Assembly: GCA_964236535.1 (NCBI GenBank)
Contig: CAXSEF010000026.1
Location: 1-37,394 of the forward strand
DNA length: 37,394 nt
Origin: CAXSEF01 sp964236535
GTDB lineage: Bacteria > Pseudomonadota > Alphaproteobacteria > Acetobacterales > Acetobacteraceae
Direction: 5' to 3'
Of the stretch, positions 9,017 to 19,200 are shown one piece after another. The translations under genes were made by a program, and so were the position numbers. The notes under the pieces are model-generated. The model saw only the letters and a program-made list of their open reading frames with translations, made no database searches and was not told where the DNA came from. Every line of letters begins with the position of its first letter. Positions within the stretch are counted from its first letter, which is position 1.

Positions 9017-10661
9017 GCTCGAGCACCTTGTTCGGATAGTCGTAGGGCTCGAAATCCACCGTCGGCGGAGTGATGAAGTTGTGCGTGGGCGGTGGCGAGG
9101 ACGTGGTCCACTCCAGCCCTTTCGCCCCCCAGGGATTGTCCGGGGCCCGCTTGCCGAACCACAGCGACCAGGTGAGGTACACCATCGGGAAGATGTAGCC
9201 GACCGCGAGGATGGTCGAGCCCGCGGAACTCATGATGTTGAGCAGCTGGAACTCTGGCGAATACTGGTGGTACCGCCGCGGCATGCCGAGGTAGCCGAGC
9301 AGGAATTGCGGGAAGAAGGTCACGTTGAAGCCGATGAACATCAGGAACGCGCCGACCCGCCCCCATGCCTCGGGGTACATCCGCCCGGTGAACTTCGGCC
9401 ACCAGAAGTGCAGGCCGCCAAGAAACGCCAGCACGGTGCCGCCCACCATAATGTAGTGGAAATGCGCCACCACGAAGTAGGTGTCGTGGATGTGCTCGTC
9501 GACGGCGAGGCTTGCGAGGAACAGGCCGGTCAAGCCGCCCACAACGAACAGGCCGATATAGGCCATGGCGTAGATCATCGGCGTGTCGAGGCGCAGGTCG
9601 CCTTTGTGAATGGTCGCGGTCCAGTTGTAGACCTTGACCGCGGACGGCACCGCAACGGCGAAGCTGAGCAGGGAGAACACCACCGCCGAGGTCTCGCTTT
9701 CGCCGTTGACGAACATGTGGTGGCCCCAGACGAAGAAGGTGATCGAGGCGAGGCCGATCGTCGCGTATGCGATGAAGCGGTAACCGAACAGCTTCTTCTG
9801 GGCAAAGGCCGGGATCAGCTCGCTCATCACGCCCATGCCGGGAAGCACCATGATGTAGACGGCCGGGTGGGAGTAGAACCAGAACAGGTGCTCGAACAGC
9901 ACCGGATCTCCGCCCAGTGCCGGATCGAACACGCCGATGTGGAATGCGCGCTCCATCACCAGCAGGAGGAGGGCGATGGTGATGACCGGCGTCGCCAGCA
10001 GGAAAATCAGGCTGGTGGCGTAAATGGTCCACACGAAGATCGGCATGCGGAACCAGGTCATGCCCGGGCAGCGCATGGTGTGGACGGTGACCACGAAGTT
10101 CAGCCCGGACAGGATCGAGGAGAAGCCGACCACGATGACGCCGAGCAGCGCGGGAATCACGTAGGTGTTGGAGAAGGTGGTGGAGAACGGGGCGTAGAAC
10201 GTCCATCCGGTATCGACGCCGCCGATGACCAGGACCACCAGCGTGAACAGCGCGCCGATCATGAACACGTACCAGCTCAGCAGGTTGAGCTTGGGAAAGG
10301 CCAGATCCTTGGCGCCGATCATGATCGGAAGCAGGAAGTTGCCGAAGGTGTTGGGGATCGACGGGATCAGGAAGAACCACACCATGATCACCCCGTGCAG
10401 GGTGAACATCTTGTTGTAGGTGTCGTTGGTGAAGATCTGGCCGTTCGGCACCACCAGCGCCAACCGCACCGCGCCGGCGGCGATCGCGCCGAGGATGAAG
10501 AACGCGGTGATCGAGGCGAGATAGAGCAGGCCGATGCGCTTGTGGTCGACGGTCAGCAGCCACGAGCGGACGGTGTGCTCCTGGTGCAGGTAGTCGCGCG
10601 GACGATTCAGCGTCGGCCGCGGCGTGACCCTGTCGCGCAGGGCGAAATCGGACGGGCTCAT
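9009..10661 (-). CDS. ctaD: Cytochrome c oxidase subunit I, A2 (caa3) type
   Basis: The 550-residue catalytic subunit of a haem-copper oxidase, with about twelve helices, reduces O2 to water and pumps protons. Seen directly: low-spin haem ligand in TLHGVIMVWFF, CuB ligands in HPAVY (His265) and GHHMFV, and the haem pair in VVAHFHYIMVGG. Tyr269 is the expected His-Tyr cross-link partner. Helix VI reads FYSHPAVY: the Glu of GHPEVY (end of the D channel in A1 enzymes) is replaced and the preceding Tyr-Ser is present, the signature of A2-type oxidases such as the caa3 of Thermus and Rhodothermus. The ATG overlaps the ctaC stop (ATGA). Haem A synthesis genes (ctaA/ctaB) are not in the window. Confidence 0.97.
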   Translation of the reverse strand: MSPSDFALRDRVTPRPTLNRPRDYLHQEHTVRSWLLTVDHKRIGLLYLASITAFFILGAIAAGAVRLALVVPNGQIFTNDTYNKMFTLHGVIMVWFFLIPSIPNTFGNFLLPIMIGAKDLAFPKLNLLSWYVFMIGALFTLVVLVIGGVDTGWTFYAPFSTTFSNTYVIPALLGVIVVGFSSILSGLNFVVTVHTMRCPGMTWFRMPIFVWTIYATSLIFLLATPVITIALLLLVMERAFHIGVFDPALGGDPVLFEHLFWFYSHPAVYIMVLPGMGVMSELIPAFAQKKLFGYRFIAYATIGLASITFFVWGHHMFVNGESETSAVVFSLLSFAVAVPSAVKVYNWTATIHKGDLRLDTPMIYAMAYIGLFVVGGLTGLFLASLAVDEHIHDTYFVVAHFHYIMVGGTVLAFLGGLHFWWPKFTGRMYPEAWGRVGAFLMFIGFNVTFFPQFLLGYLGMPRRYHQYSPEFQLLNIMSSAGSTILAVGYIFPMVYLTWSLWFGKRAPDNPWGAKGLEWTTSSPPPTHNFITPPTVDFEPYDYPNKVLERD

Positions 10662-11632
10662 CGCGTCTGGTCTCCGGTGGCAGTGGCGTCGGCACTCTGG
10701 CCGTAGGATTTGACGTAGGCGACGAGCTTGAGGAGGTCCTCCTCGGGAATGACGCCGTTGAAGCTTGGCATCACCTGCTTGAAGCCGGCGATCTTGTTGT
10801 GGTCTGGATTGAGTATCTTGTCGCGGATGTAGCTGTCGGTCGCGATGACGGTGCCACCATCCTCCATCGGCACCGGCCGCCCGGCGAGGCCGGCCAGCGA
10901 GGGCGCCCGCACCACCGCACCCGCCGCGTGGCACCCCGCACAGCCGTACGACTGGAACAGGTGCCCGCCCGCCGCGACCATCGACTGCGACGAACCGTTG
11001 CTCGACAGCCAGCGCTCATAGGCGGCGGGTTCCATCACCGTGAGCAGTCCGTCCATCGCCGAGTGGTCGGTGCCGCAGTATTCCGAGCAGTACAGCCGGT
11101 AGGTCCCCGCCCGGTTCGCGTTGAACCAGAGATCGGTGTAGCGGCCCGGCAGCGTCTCCATCTGGATGCGCAGCGCCGGGATGTACAGGCCGTGGATCAC
11201 GTCCTGGCTGATCATGCGGATCAGCACCGGCTGGTTGATCGGCACGTGCAGGTCGTTGATCTCGGCCTGCCCGCCCGGGTGCTGGAACTTCCACATCCAT
11301 TGCCGGCCGATCGCCGTGATCTCCATGGCACCTGCCGGCGCGTGCTTGTGGGTGTCGAACAGCCGCGCCGCCCAGACGAAGAAGAACAGCGTGAGCAGGA
11401 ACGGGATGATCATCCAGCTCAGCTCGATGAGGACCGAGCGTTCGTCGGAGTTGCTGCGATCGACGATGTTGCCGGCGCGGTAGCGCACGGCGAACCAGGT
11501 GATTCCCACGAAGATCGGCGCCACCAGCAGGATGGTCAGTGCGGTGAACGCGATGATCAGATGGTCGGTCTCCACCGCGCTCGCCGAGGCGGCGAACGGC
11601 CAGAGCGCCAGAGGGTAGTCGCTGGGCTTCAT
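10658..11632 (-). CDS. ctaC: Cytochrome c oxidase subunit II with fused cytochrome c
   Basis: A 324-residue caa3-type subunit II. Two N-terminal helices (about residues 24-50 and 68-90) anchor a periplasmic cupredoxin domain with a full CuA site: His147, Cys182, Glu184, Cys186, His190 and Met193 (CSEYCGTDHSAM). A cytochrome c domain follows, with CAGCH at 231-235 and distal Met288 in QVMPSFNG. The fusion means electrons enter from a partner such as alternative complex III directly, without a soluble carrier. AGGA lies 8 nt before the ATG at 11632; an ATG at 11638 has spacing of only 2 nt. No lipobox or cleavable signal is obvious. It lies 52 bases after the preceding small membrane protein. 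Confidence 0.96.
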   Translation of the reverse strand: MKPSDYPLALWPFAASASAVETDHLIIAFTALTILLVAPIFVGITWFAVRYRAGNIVDRSNSDERSVLIELSWMIIPFLLTLFFFVWAARLFDTHKHAPAGAMEITAIGRQWMWKFQHPGGQAEINDLHVPINQPVLIRMISQDVIHGLYIPALRIQMETLPGRYTDLWFNANRAGTYRLYCSEYCGTDHSAMDGLLTVMEPAAYERWLSSNGSSQSMVAAGGHLFQSYGCAGCHAAGAVVRAPSLAGLAGRPVPMEDGGTVIATDSYIRDKILNPDHNKIAGFKQVMPSFNGVIPEEDLLKLVAYVKSYGQSADATATGDQTR

Positions 11633-11684
11633 CGGCATGGTCCTGGAGCGCGCCACCGGCAGCGGCGCGTGGGCGGGATGGGCT

Positions 11685-12377
11685 TCACTGGCCGTCCGGC
11701 TTGGCGCCCGACGCGGTGCCCGAGGTGGCGTCGGACGCGGTCGGCTGGCTGGCGCCGCGGCCGGCGGCATGGTCGAACTTCGTCAGCCCGGGCGTGTCGA
11801 GCGGGTGGCCGGTGACCAGGGCCATCGCGCGATCGAGCGGGATGTGCGCCTCGGTACGCTGCTCGTTGGCCCAGGAATAGCCGGTGATCCTGCCGATCTC
11901 CCGGCCACGCTCGCGGTTCAGGTCACCATAGGCGTCGACCTGCAGATGGGGTCCTGGCGTCTCGATCGGCGCGGTCTGCACCGCGGTCAGCCTGGGCTGG
12001 TCCGCGATGTCGTCGGCGCGGAACAGCCGCAGCATCGCGATCATCCCGAACACCGAGGCGAGCGCCACCGCCGCGTAGAGCAGCATCGTCCAGCGGATGT
12101 TGCTGGTCTGCACATCCTGGATCTCGTAGCCGGCGACCCGTGATTTCGGACTAGGCGGTTCGGCCGGGCGGCCGCGACCGGTCTCCGCACCGTGCTCGTC
12201 ATGGTCCCAGTTCTGTGGCGCGCTGTGTCCGGCAGGCTGCTCGGCCGGCCCGTGGCGCTCACGCTTGCCGAGCAGCAACGCGCCGCCAAACAGGGCTGCG
12301 CCACCGGCCAGCAGCGTGCCGGTACGGGCAGCGAGGCGGCCGGCACGACCCGGCCTGGGATCGGACGTGGTGCTCAT
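11685..12377 (-). CDS. Small membrane protein of the ACIII-caa3 operon
   Basis: A 230-residue protein with two hydrophobic segments (about 22-37 and 95-119), a Pro/Gly/charged stretch between them and a soluble C-terminal part. That part holds HLQVDAYGDLNRERGREIGR and then HIPLDRAMALV (178-188). It recalls a motif of the form ...YGWVD...G.VRIPI-DRAM seen in small membrane-anchored proteins next to haem-copper oxidase and SCO genes. That recollection is from memory and should be searched. Function is unknown; position between actF and ctaC (ATGA overlap with actF) suggests an assembly or bridging role for the ACIII-oxidase pair. The last 30 residues are low-complexity. Confidence 0.75.
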   Translation of the reverse strand: MSTTSDPRPGRAGRLAARTGTLLAGGAALFGGALLLGKRERHGPAEQPAGHSAPQNWDHDEHGAETGRGRPAEPPSPKSRVAGYEIQDVQTSNIRWTMLLYAAVALASVFGMIAMLRLFRADDIADQPRLTAVQTAPIETPGPHLQVDAYGDLNRERGREIGRITGYSWANEQRTEAHIPLDRAMALVTGHPLDTPGLTKFDHAAGRGASQPTASDATSGTASGAKPDGQ

Positions 12378-13486
12378 GGCGTGACGATCCGGCTGTGCTG
12401 CACGCTGCGCGCGTGAATGAACAACATCGGCGCCAGCACCAGTCCGCCGACACCCAGAAGACTGAGGACATCGGCGAGCGAGAGGGTGAAGCTGCCGCGG
12501 AAGGTCGGCGTGATCAGCCACAGGGTCTCCAGCAGGTGCATCACCAGCACCAGTCCGGCCAGGAGGGCCAGCACCCCGGTGCTGCGGGCGAGACGGCGCG
12601 AGACCAGGGTCAGCAACGGTACCACGAAAGCCGCCAGGCCGAACCACTCGGCGGCGCGGCCGAGCCCGGCGTCGCGTTGCTGGTACCAGACGATCTCGCG
12701 CGGGAGGTTGGCCGACCAGACGATCAGGTACTGGGTGAACTGCAGGAATAGCCACACGCCAAGCAGCCACAGCATCATCGAAGCAGTGCTGTCGGGGAGC
12801 CGGGCGCGGCCGATCGCGGCCAGCAGGATCGCCACCGAGAGCGCGATGCCGCATTGCGACGAAATCAGCAGCAACCCGTACGACGAGGAATTCAGCCCCG
12901 GCGCGACCGCCATCGCGAGGTCGGTCGCAAGCAGGGTGCCGACCACGAGATGCGCGCCGAACCCGAATACGGCGAGGCCGCGCGGCCGTCCGGGGCGCAG
13001 GAACACCAGGGCCAGCGCGCTCCACAGCACCAGCAGCACCACGCTGCGCAGCGCGCGCGCACCGGGCGACAGCCAGGCCCTGGCGAACCCTGTACCCGGA
13101 CCGGTGCCCAGGCTGTGCCGCACGGCGTCGGGGGTGAACAGCGTCGGCTGGGCCAGCAGCACCGGCACCACCAGCAGCGCCGCCAGGGGCAAGCCCATCA
13201 GCAACAGGCGGAGCGACGGGTCGAGCGGGCTTGGCGGCACCACGCCGCGCTGCGCCGGCCACGCGCGTGCCGGGGAGCCGGCGAGGTCCAGACCGATGAC
13301 CAGCGGCAGGGCGCCGGCCGGCAGCGCCAGCCAGAACAGCCACGCGGCGAGATAGGACGGCATCACCTGCACCCCGCCGGCGGCCGCGAGCAGCCAGGTG
13401 CAGGCCAGAGCGAGGACGCCGATGCCGGCGCAAGCCAGGACGGCGCGCGAGGCGGCACCCTGCTGCCGGCCGCCTGCCGCGCTCAC
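12374..13486 (-). CDS. actF: Alternative complex III subunit ActF
   Basis: A 370-residue hydrophobic protein with about ten predicted helices, placed where ActF lies in alternative complex III operons. ActF is a shorter NrfD/PsrC-like membrane subunit, related to ActC, with a supporting or quinone-binding role. Seen in the sequence: conserved-looking motifs SSSYGLLLISSQCGIAL and QFTQYLIVWSANLPREI, the latter typical of ActF. The start is GTG at 13486, overlapping the actE stop as GTGA; the stop overlaps the next gene as ATGA. The assignment depends on helix content, motifs and gene order together. Confidence 0.88.
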   Translation of the reverse strand: MSAAGGRQQGAASRAVLACAGIGVLALACTWLLAAAGGVQVMPSYLAAWLFWLALPAGALPLVIGLDLAGSPARAWPAQRGVVPPSPLDPSLRLLLMGLPLAALLVVPVLLAQPTLFTPDAVRHSLGTGPGTGFARAWLSPGARALRSVVLLVLWSALALVFLRPGRPRGLAVFGFGAHLVVGTLLATDLAMAVAPGLNSSSYGLLLISSQCGIALSVAILLAAIGRARLPDSTASMMLWLLGVWLFLQFTQYLIVWSANLPREIVWYQQRDAGLGRAAEWFGLAAFVVPLLTLVSRRLARSTGVLALLAGLVLVMHLLETLWLITPTFRGSFTLSLADVLSLLGVGGLVLAPMLFIHARSVQHSRIVTP

Positions 13487-14190
13487 TGCGCGCTCCCCGG
13501 GCCATCGCCCGAGCGGGGAGCTGTGGCGCCGGGATCGCCCGGCGGCACGCTGCCGGACCGTGTCACCGGCGCCTGCCCTTCGGTGGAGCCGATCGGCACG
13601 TCGTCCTGCACGCTGGGCGGTGGCGGGAGTTCGACCGGCGCGTCGGCCAGCCTCGCGCGGTCCGCCTCGCCGAGGTCCGCCACGGCGGTGCCGCGGCTCG
13701 CCTGCAGCGCCCGGATATAGCCGGCGATCGCCCAGCGGTCCGCCGGGGGCACGCGGTCGGAATAGCTGTACATCGCGCCGTAGCCGTAGGTGAGGGTGTC
13801 GTAGATGCGCTGCGCGCTGATCTGGCGCATCGCGGTGCTGGCGAAGTCCGGCGGACGCGGGAAGCCGCGCTGCACGATCATGCCCTCCCCGTCCCCTGCC
13901 CGGCCATGACACGGCGTGCAGAAGATCTCGAAGCGCTCGTGACCGCGCGCGACCAGGGCCGCGGTGATCGTCGCGGGCTGGACCACCGGAGCGTTCGGCT
14001 CGTCGCGCGGCAGCGTGCCGGCGACCGGCAGCCGCATGCTCTGTCCGTTCGGGAAGAACCCGCTGCGGTCCCAGTTCTCGAGCTTGCCCTGGCTGTACAT
14101 GTTCGCGCGCTTGCAGCCTCCCAGCGCCAGCAGTGCGCCGACCGCGAGCACCGCGCAGCGCCCGCGCCCCGCAGCCCGGCGAGCGCTCAT
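13483..14190 (-). CDS. actE: Alternative complex III monohaem cytochrome c, ActE
   Basis: A 235-residue lipoprotein cytochrome. A basic N-terminus and hydrophobic core lead to the lipobox ALGGC (Cys26), so the protein should be anchored at the periplasmic face of the membrane. A single haem c site CTPCH spans 91-95, followed by GDGEGMIVQRGFPRPPDF and YSYSDRVPPADRWAIAGYIRAL, the family's usual C-domain. The early segment NMYSQGKLENWDRSGFFPNG matches the ActE pattern. It takes electrons from ActA/ActB towards the oxidase. An extra C-terminal tail after about residue 190 is Pro/Gly-rich and poorly ordered. The ATG overlaps the actD stop (ATGA). Confidence 0.93.
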   Translation of the reverse strand: MSARRAAGRGRCAVLAVGALLALGGCKRANMYSQGKLENWDRSGFFPNGQSMRLPVAGTLPRDEPNAPVVQPATITAALVARGHERFEIFCTPCHGRAGDGEGMIVQRGFPRPPDFASTAMRQISAQRIYDTLTYGYGAMYSYSDRVPPADRWAIAGYIRALQASRGTAVADLGEADRARLADAPVELPPPPSVQDDVPIGSTEGQAPVTRSGSVPPGDPGATAPRSGDGPGSAQ

Positions 14191-14744
14191 CGCGGCACGC
14201 GGTGCGTGGCCAGCGGCGGCACCGCAAGCATCGCGAGCCGGCGCTCGGCTTCGCCCGGGTTGAAGTGCCGGTCGGTCGCCTCGACGGTCACGAAATAGCG
14301 GTCCTGCGATGCCCGGTCGAAACCCGGGATGTTGAAGGCGGGATGATTCAGCCGCGGCAACCGGTTCAGCAGCAGCATCACCACCACCACCACGCCGGCG
14401 GTCGCCACCAGCGCGAACGAGGTGGTCGGCACGACGTAGGAGGGCCAAGAGAAGCGTGGCCGGCCGCCGATGTCGAACACGTAGTCGAATCCGGCGGCGT
14501 AGAGGCACATTCCCATCATTGCAAATCCTCCGGCACTCCCCCCGGCCAGTGCCCAGAGCCGCATCGGCGAACCGTGCAGGTCCCCGGTGTTCGGCAGCGG
14601 CACAGGCGAGTAGGTCTCGATCCGGCCGTCCGGGAAAGCGTGCAGAACCTCCACCGCCTCCTGCAGCGCGAGGGCATCGGCAAACTCCGCGGCCACCGCC
14701 CAGAGCGGCGCCTCCTCCTCTGTCGAGTGGTCCGGACTAGCCAT
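14187..14744 (-). CDS. actD: Alternative complex III subunit ActD (DUF3341)
   Basis: A 185-residue membrane protein of the DUF3341 family, ActD. The N-terminal cytoplasmic domain has FADALALQEAVEVLHAFP and TYSPVPLPN, the family signature (sensor-like alpha/beta fold followed by SPFPV-type sequence). Two helices follow (about 63-85 and 105-127), then FFVTVEA-like sequence DRYFVTVEATDRHF. It binds no cofactor and holds the ACIII membrane arm together. The start at 14744 overlaps the actC end by 8 nt. Confidence 0.93.
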   Translation of the reverse strand: MASPDHSTEEEAPLWAVAAEFADALALQEAVEVLHAFPDGRIETYSPVPLPNTGDLHGSPMRLWALAGGSAGGFAMMGMCLYAAGFDYVFDIGGRPRFSWPSYVVPTTSFALVATAGVVVVVMLLLNRLPRLNHPAFNIPGFDRASQDRYFVTVEATDRHFNPGEAERRLAMLAVPPLATHRVPR

Positions 14745-16233
14745 GCCGCCCTGCCGCCATGTCGCGCTGCTCCCTGGGTCGCTGTGACGGCATCCACCCG
14801 AACTGGCGGACCTCCAGGATCGACAGCACCGGCAGGTAGCGCAGCGCCAGCAGCAGCAGGACGAGCAGCAGGCCGAGCGAACCCGCGAAGGTCGCGAGGC
14901 CCCAGATGTTGATGCTGTAGGCCCAGTCCATCGGCGGTAGGTAGTCGTGCTGCAGCGTCACCACGATGATCATGAAGTGGTCGGCCCACATGCCGATGCA
15001 GACCAGCAGCCCGATCACGCCCAGTGCCAGTGGCGAGCGGCGCAGTGCCGGCACCCACAGCGCCTGTGCCGAGACGAGCCCGCCGATGACCAGCGTCCAG
15101 AACGCCCACGCATGTGGTCCGCCGATCCGCCGTGCCAGCACCGCGCGATCGTAGCTGTCGCCGCCGAGCAGCGTGGTCATCGCTTCCTGCGCGTTGCAGT
15201 AGACGTTGAGCAAGGCCAGACCAAGCAGCAGCAGCCCCAGCACCTCGAGGTGCTGGCGCGTGATCAGCGAATCCAACCCGAATGCCGCGCGGATCGCGGT
15301 CAGCACCACGGTGACCGTGGCCACGCCGGACAGCGCCGCCACCGCCAGGAACGAGACCGGCATCAGCGTGTCGTGCCAGCCCGGCTCCGCGGCGCCGGCG
15401 AACATCACCGCCGCCCCGGTCTGCAGCGACGCCACCACCAGGATCGCGGCGACCGCCAGGATGCGATACACCTCCGCCCAGCGCCGCCAGTGCAGCCCGG
15501 ACCCGCGCCAGCCGAGCGAGGCGATGCCGTAGAGCTGGGCCCGCAGCAGCGACGACCGCCACTCAGGCGTCTCCCGCGGCTCCCTGTTGCGGGCGGCGGC
15601 GCGATTGCTGATCAGCCGGACACGCTCGGTGGCGCGGTCGCGCATCGTGGCGAGGTCGGGCAGCAGGCCCACGTAGAAGACGCTCAGGCTGATGCCGAGG
15701 AAGCTCAGGATGTCGATCGCGTCCCAGAACAGCGGCGAGCGGAACTGCGGCCACAACAGGAAGGTGTTGGGATACGGCAGGTTCCAGTAGAAATACCACG
15801 GCCGCCCCAGATGCACGATCGGGTAGGTCCCGGCCGCCGCCGCCGCCAGCACTGCGATGGTATCGCAGGTGCGGCTCAGTACGGACCGCGATGCCGCCCC
15901 GGTAAGCAGCAGCACGGCGGAGATCAGCAGTGCACCGCAGGCGATGCCGATCCAGAAATCGTAGCCCACGATGTCGAGCGCCCAGGTGACCGGGATGTTG
16001 TTCCCCCACATCCCGACCCCGTACCAGAGCACGAAGCCGAGCGCGATCGTGAGCACGCCGAGCAGCCCCATCGCGGCCGCCATCGCCAGCCACCAGCGCA
16101 GCCGCAGCGGATGGTCGAGCGCCATGCCCGCGAGATCCTCGCCTGCCGGGCCGTGCCCGGCATGCGGCAACTCGGGGGCGCGGGGGTCGGTTCCGTGGAA
16201 GCGTGGGCCGTCGAGGGTGATGTCGCTCGCCAT
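14737..16233 (-). CDS. actC: Alternative complex III quinol-oxidising subunit ActC
   Basis: A 498-residue NrfD/PsrC-family membrane protein with about ten helices, expected to contain the quinol site of alternative complex III. Key segments are VTWALDIVGYDFWIGIACGA in the second helix region, HLGRPWYFYWNLPYPN, and QHDYLPPMDWAYSINIWGLA near the C-terminus, all typical of ActC. An N-terminal cytoplasmic stretch carries HPLRLRWW before the first helix. It follows actB with one intervening base and is translationally coupled to actD. High confidence from length, motifs and order. Confidence 0.95.
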   Translation of the reverse strand: MASDITLDGPRFHGTDPRAPELPHAGHGPAGEDLAGMALDHPLRLRWWLAMAAAMGLLGVLTIALGFVLWYGVGMWGNNIPVTWALDIVGYDFWIGIACGALLISAVLLLTGAASRSVLSRTCDTIAVLAAAAAGTYPIVHLGRPWYFYWNLPYPNTFLLWPQFRSPLFWDAIDILSFLGISLSVFYVGLLPDLATMRDRATERVRLISNRAAARNREPRETPEWRSSLLRAQLYGIASLGWRGSGLHWRRWAEVYRILAVAAILVVASLQTGAAVMFAGAAEPGWHDTLMPVSFLAVAALSGVATVTVVLTAIRAAFGLDSLITRQHLEVLGLLLLGLALLNVYCNAQEAMTTLLGGDSYDRAVLARRIGGPHAWAFWTLVIGGLVSAQALWVPALRRSPLALGVIGLLVCIGMWADHFMIIVVTLQHDYLPPMDWAYSINIWGLATFAGSLGLLLVLLLLALRYLPVLSILEVRQFGWMPSQRPREQRDMAAGRHG

Positions 16234-16234
16234 G

Positions 16235-19200
16235 TCAGCCTTCCCCCGTGGCCGGGCCGAACTCGGCCAGGTATGTGGTGCGCGGGCGCAGGTTCAGCTC
16301 GCCGAGCAGGGCGTAGTTGCGCGGGTCGCTGCGCGCGGCCACCACGTCGGCTGCCTGGTCGCGCAGGTTGCCGAAGTGGATCGCCCGGGTCGGGCAGGCA
16401 ACCTGGCAGGCGGTCTTGACCGAGCCGTCGACGATCGGCGTGTTGGTGCGGTCCGCGGTGATCCTCGCCTCGGCGATGCGTTCCACGCAGTAGGTGCATT
16501 TCTCCATCACCCCGCGCGAGCGGACCGTGACGTCGGGATTGTTGCGCGCCTGCACGCTCAGGGTCTGGGTGCTGGTATAGTCGAGGTAGTTGAAGCGACG
16601 CACCTTGTAGGGGCAGTAGCCGGAGCAGGCGCGGGTGCCGACGCAGCGGTTGTAGACCATGAGGTTGAGCCCCTCGTGGTCATGCAGCGTGGCCTCAACC
16701 GGGCAGCCGACCTCGCAGGGGGCGTCCTCGCAGTGCATGCAGGGCACCGGCTGGAAGTGGGTGGCGGGCTGGTCGACCGGACCCTCGTAGTAGCGGTCGA
16801 TGCGCAGCCAGTGCATGTCGCGGCCGAGTGCCACCTGCTCGCGCCCGACGACGGCGATGTTGTTCTCGCTCTGGCAGGCGACGACGCAGGCGTTGCAGCC
16901 GATGCAGCTGTCCAGATCGATCACCATCGCCCAGGCACGACGGTTCTCGTCCTTGTCGCCATATACCTGGTCAGGGTAGAGCGACGGCAGGGTCGGCGCT
17001 CCCGGCCTGTCGCCGACCGGGGCGCCTCCGACCGGCTGCACGCGCACGAAGTCGTGCCCCTCCATCGAGCCGTGGTCCTGGGTGCTGGCCAGCGCCATGC
17101 GGCGACCGAGCTTGCGCAGGGTCACGCCTGCGGTCTGCGTCGGCGAGGCGGAGACGCGCAGCCGGTTGACGTCGAAGCCGAGGCCGGTGGAGAGCAGCTC
17201 GGGGGGCACGTGGCCATAGCCCAGGGTCAGCGTCACGCTGTCGTCGGACTGGCCCGGGGTGATCCAGACCGGGCCCTCGACGCTGCGCCCCGCAGCCTCC
17301 AGCGAGACTACGTCGCCATTCGCCAGATGCTCGCGCGCGGCGAGTGCGGGGGACACCGCGACGGCATTGTCCCAGACCAGCTTGTTCAGCGGCCGCGGCA
17401 GTTCCTGCAGCCAGGCATTGTTCGCGCCCGCCCCGTCCCACACCGCCGGGTCGGGCCGGAACAACGCGGTCAGCAGGCCGCCAGCCGACGCGGACGGACC
17501 GGTTGCCAGCGTCGCTGCCGAAACCCGCGGGACCTCGACCTCGGGCTCGACGCTGTCGCGGACGAAGCCGTCGATCAGCGCCTGATGCCAGCGCGCGTCC
17601 ACCGCCGCGGCGTCGTCCTGGCCGCGCCACACCTCGCGCCAGTGCCGCTCCAGGATGTCGCGGCCGCCGAGCGGCTGCAGGTCGAACAGCAGCGAGAGGA
17701 TCTCGGGTGTCGAGCGGCCGCCATAAAGCGGCGCCAGCGTCGGCTGGATCAGCCCGACCGTGCCGTCCCAGCTGCGCGCGTCGCCCCAGGCTTCCAGCGG
17801 GTGCAGCAGCGGCAGGTGCCAGTCCGACGCGGCCGCGGTCTCGTCGGGGTATGGACCGGCATGGATGCGCAATGGCACCTGGTTCAGCGCGTCGGCGAAG
17901 GCGAGGTCGGCCGGCGCGTCATAGACCACGTTGGTGTCGAGCATCAGCAGCGTGTGCACCTGGCCCGAGTGCATCGCCTCGACCAGCGACGCCAGGTCCT
18001 CGGCCTGCCCGGCCACCGGCAGGGTGTAGCCGACGCCGTGCCCGATGTTGCCCAGAGCGGCATTGAGCCGGTGCGCGGCCTCCTGCACCGCTGCGGGCTG
18101 TGCCGCGCCGGCGACCACGATCGACTGACCGCGCGATCCGGCCAGTGCTGCCGCGGCGCGGGCGCGCCAGGCTGTGGCCGGATCGCCGCCGGGATTGGCG
18201 CCCGGGGCTGCGGTATCGCCCGCCGGAGCGCCGCGCCCCACATCATCGAGCAGGCCGGCGGCGAGGGCCGCCAGTGACGCCGGGCCTGCGACGAGGCCGT
18301 AGTCCGCCTTGGCCGCGGTCAGGCTCGGCGTGGAGGCGACGGCGTGCAGCGCCAGCAGACTGCCCGATCGCGCTGCCGCCTGCCGGGCCGTGACCCAGTC
18401 GCGCGCCATGCCGACCTGCTGCGGGCCAGGATCGAGGAAATCGCCGTCGAGCGAGACCACCACGCGGGTACGGTCGAAATGCGGGCGCGGTTCCAGCACC
18501 CGGCCGAACGCGGCGCGCGTGGACTCGGCCACCGCCGCGCGGGAGACCGCATCCTGGCTGTGCCATACCATCTCCGGATAGGCGGTGCGCAGGGCCGCGA
18601 TCTGCGCGAGCAGCGATGGCGACGTGACCGTGCCGGTGAGCAGGCGCATGCCCTGGCCGCGGTTGGCGCGCAGGACCGCGAACGGCCCGATGGTGGCGGC
18701 GCGGAACGCCTGCCATGAGGACGCACGACCCAGATAGCGCACCGCCTGTGAACGGTCGGGGTCATAGAGGCCGAGGACCGACGCTTGCGCGAAGGCATCG
18801 GTGCCGCCACGGGTCCAGGGATGGTCGTCGTTGCCGTCGATGCGGATCGGCCGGCCATTGACCGTCGCGACCAGGACCCCGGTGCCGTAGCCGCCGAGCA
18901 TGGTGGTCGACGCGTACTGCAGCACGCGGCCCGGTTCGACCCGCTCGGGGTTGCGGACGTAGGGGACCTCCTGCTCGCGGCTGTCGTCGCTGCTGTCGTC
19001 GCAGCCGGCAAGGCCGGCGAGCGCGAACGAGGCGGCCATCACCTTGAGGAAGCGGCGGCGATCCGGTCCTTCGGCGAGGCGGGCCGCGGCCGGGAACTCG
19101 GCCTGCAGGAACTGACGGAATGCGGGTGTGCCGGCAAGCTGGTCGAGGCTCCGCCATGGGTGGCCGCCGCCGGAGCGTGCCGCCAGCCTGGCGAGGTCGC

